A stretch of DNA of 64,000 bases from the NCBI RefSeq assembly GCF_003946265.1, contig NZ_RHNO01000005.1, forward strand, positions 85,244 through 149,243, given 5' to 3'. The translations under genes and the position numbers were made by a program. The notes under the pieces are model-generated. The model did not search any database. It saw only the letters and a list, made by a program, of their open reading frames with translations, and was not told where the DNA came from. Within the stretch, counting starts at the first letter, position 1, and each line of letters begins with the position of its first letter. Below are positions 58,833-64,000 of this stretch, one piece after another. The stretch comes from Levilactobacillus yonginensis (lineage in GTDB: Bacteria; Bacillota; Bacilli; Lactobacillales; Lactobacillaceae).

Positions 58833-60173
58833 TTAGGCAAGAAAATCCTTTAGTTTTGTTCCCAAGGTTGGGAAAATCATAATTTGCTTCTCTTGAAAGT
58901 CCCGCGCTGTCAGTCCTAACGCAATCACACTGACCAGCTGATTCACGTCATCCGTTGCCGTTTGACTGACCTCGCTGGCGCCCACCAACCGGTTACTTTG
59001 ATCAAACACGCCAATTAATTCAGCATCCTGATCATTGGTCCCGGCGTACGCAAAGTCCGGTGCTAATGCCATCTTTTTCAAGTGATAACGGTCATCCGTT
59101 TGGGCAGTCGTTACCGCAACCCCGACCTGCGCAATCTGGGGAAAGGTAAATGAACCGGTGCCAGTCACTGGATAGGCGATTGGTTTGGCTAAATCACCGG
59201 CCAGGTAGGCCCCCTCAAACTGAGCAACTGGCGTAAGTTTGGGAGCGACTTCTCCCGCCTTCTTCACGACATCCCCAGCGGCATAAATACCCGCCACGTT
59301 GGTCTGGAGGTGGTCATCAACAATAATCCCCTGCGTGTCGGCACTTACACCAGCCGCCGCAAGATTTAAGGAATCCACGTTCGGCATGCGTCCCGTGGCA
59401 TCCACCACATAATCCGCGTGATACGTGTCGCCTTCAGCCGTGCTGACTGCCAACCCACCTGTCATCTGCCGAACCGCATCAACGGATTGGCCAAAGTGTA
59501 ATTTGATGCCACGCGCCTCCATTTGCGCAACCACCACGGCTACGTGTTGGTCATAGAACGGACCCAAGGCACGCGGTGAATGCTCGATAATTTCGACATC
59601 AGCCCCCGCAGCATTTAAAACAGTGGCTAGTTCCATACTGACGTAACCACCACCGATGAAGGTCACCCGCTGTGGCAATGTCTTGAGAGCCAATACATCG
59701 TTGCTATTGTGCGTCAGCTCACTCCCAGTAATTGGCAACTGATGGGCCTTCAATCCCGTGGCGATAATAATTTTTTCGCCTTGGTAGTGCTCACCATTAA
59801 CTGCAACTGTATGGGCATCGACAAAACTAGCGGTGCCCTGCAGCGTTGTCACATAATCAGTCTGAAAAGCCGCTTGGGCATTGGCTGGATACGGGGCGAA
59901 CGTGGCCTGCTTGGTGGCCATCAACGTTGGCCAGTCAATCTTAGCAGGGTGTTGAATGCCGCGTCCTTGTAATTGACGGGCAATCAAAACGTTTCGAACG
60001 GCGCCTTCCAAAAAGATTTTAGGTTCGCACCCATAATTCGGGCAAGTTCCCCCAAATAGTTCATTATCAATAATCAATGCGGTCTTCGCACTACCAGATG
60101 TTTTTAAGGCCGTCGTTAACCCGTAGGCTGCGGGACCACTGCCCAACACAACGTAATCAAATTTATTACTCAT
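58833..60173 (-). CDS. FAD-dependent pyridine nucleotide-disulfide oxidoreductase
   Basis: A 446-residue flavoenzyme of the glutathione reductase/dihydrolipoamide dehydrogenase class. FAD loop GSGPAAYG (11-18), redox disulfide GGTCPNYGCEPK (Cys44, Cys49), NAD(P)H loop VTFIGGGYVSMELA, and the C-terminal FAD and dimer domain ending in a short tail. The spacing CX4C is typical of class I. Its start shares bases with the stop of the thioredoxin gene, so the two are coupled. It may reduce glutathione, coenzyme A disulfide or another low-molecular thiol. It lacks the usual His-Pro dimer motif in a clear form, so the partner is unresolved. Confidence 0.92.
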   Translation of the reverse strand: MSNKFDYVVLGSGPAAYGLTTALKTSGSAKTALIIDNELFGGTCPNYGCEPKIFLEGAVRNVLIARQLQGRGIQHPAKIDWPTLMATKQATFAPYPANAQAAFQTDYVTTLQGTASFVDAHTVAVNGEHYQGEKIIIATGLKAHQLPITGSELTHNSNDVLALKTLPQRVTFIGGGYVSMELATVLNAAGADVEIIEHSPRALGPFYDQHVAVVVAQMEARGIKLHFGQSVDAVRQMTGGLAVSTAEGDTYHADYVVDATGRMPNVDSLNLAAAGVSADTQGIIVDDHLQTNVAGIYAAGDVVKKAGEVAPKLTPVAQFEGAYLAGDLAKPIAYPVTGTGSFTFPQIAQVGVAVTTAQTDDRYHLKKMALAPDFAYAGTNDQDAELIGVFDQSNRLVGASEVSQTATDDVNQLVSVIALGLTARDFQEKQIMIFPTLGTKLKDFLA

Positions 60174-60496
60174 TAGTCACCTAGTACTTTCTTCAGCTCT
60201 GCTACAAACATTGGTTTTGGCCGCGCACCGACTAATCGGTTCACAACCTGTCCATCTTTTTTGATTAAAAAAGTGGGAATTCCCTGAACATCGAACCGAC
60301 CAGCAACCTCCTGATCATGATCAACGTTCAGCGACGTGAATTTAACTTTTCCTTGAAACTCATCACTCTCAGATAAACTCTTGAGAATTGGGTCCATCAT
60401 CTTACAAGGTGGACACCAGTCGGCTCGAAAGTCGACAACGGTTACGCCCGTATTTGTTTCTTGATCAAAATTTTGGTCGTGAATTTCTTTAATCAT
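60173..60496 (-). CDS. trxA: thioredoxin
   Basis: A 107-residue thioredoxin with the active site WCPPCK (Cys28, Cys31); the GP residues usual in this motif are PP here. The fold elements VVDFRADW, KVKFTSLNVDHDQEVAGRFDVQGIPTFLIKKDGQVVNRLVGA are intact, with the cis-Pro at GIPT. Its start overlaps the upstream CsrA-like gene by 8 nt and its stop overlaps the reductase start. A WCPPC thioredoxin next to a disulfide reductase suggests a dedicated thiol-repair pair rather than the housekeeping TrxA. Confidence 0.94.
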   Translation of the reverse strand: MIKEIHDQNFDQETNTGVTVVDFRADWCPPCKMMDPILKSLSESDEFQGKVKFTSLNVDHDQEVAGRFDVQGIPTFLIKKDGQVVNRLVGARPKPMFVAELKKVLGD

Positions 60497-60677
60497 AATC
60501 AGGTACCTCCGTATTTTCGTTTAGATAATCCCCACCGGGGTATTTGATGATTGGTCGGCGAACGGCTAAAGAGCATCGAATTGAAGTCGCCATCTTCCCA
60601 ATGGTGACTGCTACAATCCGTTCCGTATTAATTTCAAGGCTAAATGATTGCCGCCAATCAAGAACGAGAATCAGCAT
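60489..60677 (-). CDS. small protein with CsrA-like N terminus
   Basis: A 62-residue protein, MLILVLDWRQSFSLEINTERIVAVTIG, then KMATSIRCSLAVRRPIIKYPGG. The start resembles CsrA (MLILTR..GE), and SIRC resembles the VRIG segment, but RNA-contacting Arg6 is Leu and the C-terminal VSVHREE segment is not preserved. Thus the relationship is possible, not sure. It is first in an operon with thioredoxin (8-nt overlap) and a disulfide reductase. The ATG lies directly after GGGGG, an unusually short spacing. Confidence 0.5.
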   Translation of the reverse strand: MLILVLDWRQSFSLEINTERIVAVTIGKMATSIRCSLAVRRPIIKYPGGDYLNENTEVPDYD

Positions 60678-60723
60678 ACCCCCATGGGTATTTAAACGCA
60701 AGTTTTTTTACTTTTGCTGTATT

Positions 60724-60755
60724 AAAAAAACACCTTACACAAATTACGTAAGGTG
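60724..60755 (-). terminator. terminator of the tannase gene
   Basis: CACCTTAC (60731-60738) / GTAAGGTG (60748-60755), followed on the minus strand by seven T residues, 11 nt after the tannase stop. Confidence 0.85.
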
Positions 60756-60765
60756 CCGCTAAAGC

Positions 60766-62178
60766 CTATTTAGTTGCGGCTTGACAGAGATTGTCGATCC
60801 ATTGGAAAAGTTCAGGCAAATCGTAGTCACCGCTGTGAGGTGTCGCCCACGGTAACTTAAAATCAACATCATAGCCCCGGTTGGCCAATTTGGTAGCCAA
60901 AATCATGGGAATAGCAAACGATGTATCCCGGTCGGCTGCCCCGTGACGAATCCGCCAGTGAGGCGCTACGTGACTCTGCTTAGTCATCAAATAGGTTACG
61001 GGATTCACTGCAGCAACCAATAATGGATCAGCTATCGACGCCGGAACCGTTGAATGGTCCTGCGAAAACTGCGTGAAGTGTCGAGCCGGTGTCAATCGAT
61101 TGCCAAACAGGTCGTTCTCAGGATTGCTGAGGTCCAAAGCATCAAAGGCTGGAACACTCTTCATCCGCGTGATGGCGTGTAAATAACGGGACCAGTCGAG
61201 TCCGGTCACCATCTGATTAGTTACCGTAACGCCGGCATATTTAGTCACGTCCGTTCCAGCAGCTAACGCCCGTTGCGCTGACATTAAAATTTCCCGTTCA
61301 ATTGCTTGTTTGAAACTTCCCTCACCGGCGGCATCCAAGGTCAACGGATTACCAGCGATATCTCTGAGCCCCAAACCATTGAGATACGGTACAAATGCCG
61401 CTTTGAGCTCACGCGACAGCACCTGTTCATCCGGCGAGAGTTGGCCGTGAATTGGCGTACAGATTCGTTGATTATTTTCGATGCGGATGCGCTGACGGTG
61501 CCACTGATTGATACCGTTGAATTGCCACTCATAGGCGGCATCGGCGTGCGCCAAGTTGTGGACCGGACAGTACGCTGAGACGGCAAAAATATCGTCCGTG
61601 GCCGGTGCCGCTCCGATTTCTTGCAAGGGGGTCTCAAAGAAATCGGCGTTACCGCTGGCCCCCGTCAAGGCTGAAGTTGCCCCACCCGCGCTAGTACCAT
61701 TGGTGATGATGCGGTCGGGGTTGCCCGGAAGCCAGCCTGCATTGTATTTCACGTAGCGTACGGCGGCCTTCATATCCACAACAAAAGCAGGGGCCTTACC
61801 CAAGTATTCATTCTGTAAATTCTGCGTTGTCCGCCCACGCAATCCAGCTGAAACAACGACATATCCCCGCTTTAGCGCTTGGAGGATGGTGGTACTGCCA
61901 CTAAACGGCGCTGGGTTGCCAGGGAAGTCTCGTGGTCCGGGCAAATACCCCCCGACGGTATTGGGCATGAAAATGGGAGCCGTGACCCGCGTATAGCCAT
62001 TGATGGTCTGGCCGTTAAAGTAACCCTCCGGTACAAAAACGTTGAGCTTTTGACAGTCATCAACTGGTTGCGCCACGTAAGTTAAATCCTTAAAAGCTCG
62101 GTAAATCACCCGGGTCGTCCCCACGGTCGCCGCTGCTGGGTCATAAATCTTTTCATTAAACCGTAGTGGATCCGTCAT
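60766..62178 (-). CDS. tanB: tannase (TanB/TanLp-like)
   Basis: A 470-residue cytosolic esterase that hydrolyses gallate esters in tannins to gallic acid. The serine hydrolase elbow GTSAGG places the nucleophile at Ser163, the same number as in L. plantarum TanLp. Other conserved blocks: FMPNTVGGYLPGP, GLRGRTTQN, FVVDMKAAVRYVKYN, ATDDIFAVSAYCPVHNLAHADAAYEWQFNG, RIRHGAADRDTSFAIP (catalytic Asp) and WATPHSGDYDLPELF (catalytic His at about residue 448). No signal peptide, so it is intracellular. ATG 62178 is chosen (7 nt after GGAGG); two ATGs before it are possible. An APC permease is divergent from it. Confidence 0.94.
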   Translation of the reverse strand: MTDPLRFNEKIYDPAAATVGTTRVIYRAFKDLTYVAQPVDDCQKLNVFVPEGYFNGQTINGYTRVTAPIFMPNTVGGYLPGPRDFPGNPAPFSGSTTILQALKRGYVVVSAGLRGRTTQNLQNEYLGKAPAFVVDMKAAVRYVKYNAGWLPGNPDRIITNGTSAGGATSALTGASGNADFFETPLQEIGAAPATDDIFAVSAYCPVHNLAHADAAYEWQFNGINQWHRQRIRIENNQRICTPIHGQLSPDEQVLSRELKAAFVPYLNGLGLRDIAGNPLTLDAAGEGSFKQAIEREILMSAQRALAAGTDVTKYAGVTVTNQMVTGLDWSRYLHAITRMKSVPAFDALDLSNPENDLFGNRLTPARHFTQFSQDHSTVPASIADPLLVAAVNPVTYLMTKQSHVAPHWRIRHGAADRDTSFAIPMILATKLANRGYDVDFKLPWATPHSGDYDLPELFQWIDNLCQAATK

Positions 62179-62377
62179 CATCATTCCTCCGTTTCAGTTA
62201 GTTGGTTAACCTTACTGTAGTGGAAAAACACGAGTCGTGCAATTGATTTGCCAGTCAAGCTAACCGTCAGGACTAGCAAATGGGCAATGGGTAGTTGGCT
62301 GGCTACCAAGTGGATACGCCCCCGTTTACTATCCCAGCTATCCGGAAGTAGCTTGTGAATTTACCGAGTCATTTCCG

Positions 62378-62406
62378 TTGTTGTAAGCGCAACCATCAGT
62401 TAAAAT
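62378..62406 (+). promoter_or_regulatory. predicted promoter of the APC permease gene
   Basis: TTGTTG (62378-62383), 17-bp spacer, TAAAAT (62401-62406), about 70 nt before the permease ATG at 62477. Confidence 0.55.
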
Positions 62407-62476
62407 GAGGGAAGCAAAAATTCACAAATACATAAATATTGAGATTTTAGTTAATCAATGAAAGCGAGCGATAACC

Positions 62477-63898
62477 ATGCAGAATTTGTCCCGCCATATT
62501 TCCTTTCCTCGACTCTTAATTCTGGGTGCCTCCAGCGTCATTGGGAGTAGCTGGATTTACACGAACGGTATCTTCTTTGACAAATACGGGGCTGGGGGCG
62601 AAATCTTTGGCTTTGTGCTGGCCACCTTTATCACGGTGCTAGCTTCCCTCTCCTTCGCTGAACTTTCTTCAATTTTCCCCCGAAGTGGTGGCCCAGTCGT
62701 GTATAGTTATCTCGCGTTTGGCAAACGACTGGGATTTGCAACCGGGTGGGCAATTCTGGGGGCTTACCTGAGTGCCCTCTCCTTCTACGTAACGGCTAGC
62801 AGTATGCTGCTGGCAACGTTGATTCCCCAGATATCGGCAGGCCCTGGCTACACAATTGCTGGCGCCCACGTGTCACTGATGGAGCTGGCAATCGGTGTAG
62901 CCTTCACGCTCTTAATTTTCGCGTTAAACGTCCGCGGCACCAAATTGACGGCGGGCGTGCAAGCGGTCCTGTTCATTGGACTGGTCATCTTAGGAGGCAC
63001 CTTGGTGGTCACTGGCTTTACACAAGGGAGCGTCCACAACTTTTGGCCAGCGTTTAGTGCTGGTACGGACCCTTGGGCTAACGTGATTCGCTTTGTACTC
63101 CCGGCCATGACCTTCTTGACCGGTTGGGAAGTCGTCACGATTCTGGCGGAGGAAGCGGCCATGCCACCACGTAAGATTGGGAAAGCGGTCGTGGGCGCCA
63201 TTTTACTGGCAGCAAGCTACTACATTGTGGTGTTGCTGGCGAGCGCTTGGGTCTACCCCTGGCAGAAGACGGCCAAATTCAGCATGGGCTCCATCAAGGC
63301 GTATACGGAGGCCGGGTTCCCCCTGCTGGGAACGGCGGCGTATCTGATTGCCTTCTTGGGATTGCTAACGAGCTTCATTGGGCTGTTTACGGCGGCCCCT
63401 CGGTTAATTCTTTCATTATCCCGAGCAGGACTGCTGCCGCAACAGTTTGCCAAGATTAATGAGAAGCACAATACACCGGTAAACGCGACGATTTTGGTGT
63501 TGGTATTTGCGGTTGGTTTCGGCTGGCTGGGTAAAGGTGCCATGACCTACTTCTTGGACTTAGGGGGCTTCTTCGTCGCGATGGCTTGGGCCATCACGGC
63601 AATGGCACTGTGGCGGATTCGCCGTGATTATCCAACCCTCCACGGTGGCTTTCGACTAAAGCGACTCTGGCCGAGTATGTTAGGTGGCCTGTTGGCTGTG
63701 ACCATTGCCATCGGCACGCTGTACCCCAAGTCACCAGTTGCCTTGGCCTGGCCAACGGAATACATTATGCTGGCCGTGTGGATTGGGCTGGGACTGTTGT
63801 TTTACTGGTTAGGACGCAAGGAACATCAAGATACAGATCAGGCATTACATCATTTGTTAGGTGACAAGGAATTTGAGCGGTTGAAGAAAACTGAATAA
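62477..63898 (+). CDS. APC-superfamily amino acid permease
   Basis: A 473-residue transporter with about 12 helices. The first helix ISFPRLLILGASSVIGSSWIYTNGIFFDKYG shows the unwound GxxxGxG-like segment of the APC fold, and FAELSSIFPRSGGPVVYSY is the typical helix-2/loop motif. It probably moves an amino acid or amine by antiport or proton symport; specificity is not visible. It faces the tannase gene across a 298-bp region. No adjacent decarboxylase gene in the window helps define a substrate. Confidence 0.9.
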   Translation: MQNLSRHISFPRLLILGASSVIGSSWIYTNGIFFDKYGAGGEIFGFVLATFITVLASLSFAELSSIFPRSGGPVVYSYLAFGKRLGFATGWAILGAYLSALSFYVTASSMLLATLIPQISAGPGYTIAGAHVSLMELAIGVAFTLLIFALNVRGTKLTAGVQAVLFIGLVILGGTLVVTGFTQGSVHNFWPAFSAGTDPWANVIRFVLPAMTFLTGWEVVTILAEEAAMPPRKIGKAVVGAILLAASYYIVVLLASAWVYPWQKTAKFSMGSIKAYTEAGFPLLGTAAYLIAFLGLLTSFIGLFTAAPRLILSLSRAGLLPQQFAKINEKHNTPVNATILVLVFAVGFGWLGKGAMTYFLDLGGFFVAMAWAITAMALWRIRRDYPTLHGGFRLKRLWPSMLGGLLAVTIAIGTLYPKSPVALAWPTEYIMLAVWIGLGLLFYWLGRKEHQDTDQALHHLLGDKEFERLKKTE

Positions 63899-64000
63899 AG
63901 ACTCTAAAAAGCACCACTAACTATGTACTAGTCCCTGTCAAGTTGACGGATGAAATACTATAATTTTTGTAGATTTGATTAAGCGGCTTCACCGCGGTAT

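Noticed and set aside
1..64000. CRISPR array, prophage, insertion sequence or tRNA genes
   Set aside because: No regularly spaced direct repeats, transposase, integrase or tRNA-like folds were found on reading through the window.

Overview
The window reads as chromosomal DNA of a Lactobacillaceae member. A Levilactobacillus- or Lactiplantibacillus-like species is my inference, from the TanB-type tannase, DUF5776-tailed GH25 muramidase, MDR-MFS/DUF4811 pair, Met T-box on metQNI, ECF transporters and a Gram-positive exosortase (XrtG) locus. No rRNA, tRNA, CRISPR array, insertion sequence, prophage or replication origin was seen. Genes are dense, with strong GGAGG-type ribosome sites.

Layout. 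1-3000: cytochrome b5-like protein, cold-shock protein, a small hydrolase pair and a MutY without iron-sulfur cysteines, all on minus. 3.1-10.2 kb: an OppA lipoprotein, an lplA operon divergent from a GcvH-like lipoyl protein, an aldo/keto reductase remnant, a histidine phosphatase and a DMT transporter. 10.4-13.6 kb: metQ-metN-metI behind a Met T-box. 13.7-16.4 kb: a degenerate Tag paralog and a second OppA gene preceded by a Cys-rich leader peptide with attenuator. 16.4-25.6 kb: GH3 glucosidase, ElaA acetyltransferase, choloylglycine hydrolase family, a decayed gene, sbcCD and canonical tag. 25.7-29 kb: three secreted enzymes (matrixin-like protease, GH25, GH8). 29.1-33.3 kb: MerR/cupin/CMD operon and TetR/MFS/DUF4811 drug-efflux unit. 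33.9-35.7 kb: LPXTG adhesin. 35.8-39.1 kb: PfkB kinase, NCS1 permease and ADP-ribosylglycohydrolase-family protein, resembling E. coli yegTUV in content. 39.3-41.8 kb: tandem MFS paralogs. 42.3-47.3 kb: an ECF transporter with two secreted proteins that together resemble the two domains of transcobalamin/intrinsic factor. 47.5-50.2 kb: ABC exporter with TetR. 50.5-57 kb: the complete XrtG exosortase/Firmicu-CTERM locus flanked by two paralogous secreted proteins. 57-64 kb: DUF1697, peptide deformylase-like, CsrA-like/thioredoxin/reductase operon, tannase and APC permease.

Four observations stand out. (1) A dispersed family of about 110-170 nt multi-hairpin elements, with at least four well-formed cloverleaf-like copies plus divergent ones; the stems change in sequence while pairing is kept, and short junction motifs stay constant. 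(2) A 35-codon leader with five Cys codons in eleven, followed by mutually exclusive hairpins and a terminator before an oppA gene, which looks like a cysteine-sensing transcription attenuator. (3) A split transcobalamin-like uptake system beside an ECF transporter. (4) The XrtG exosortase locus with its single tail-bearing substrate.

Start sites were picked from visible ribosome-binding sites. Family names come from motif recognition only; no database search was run.
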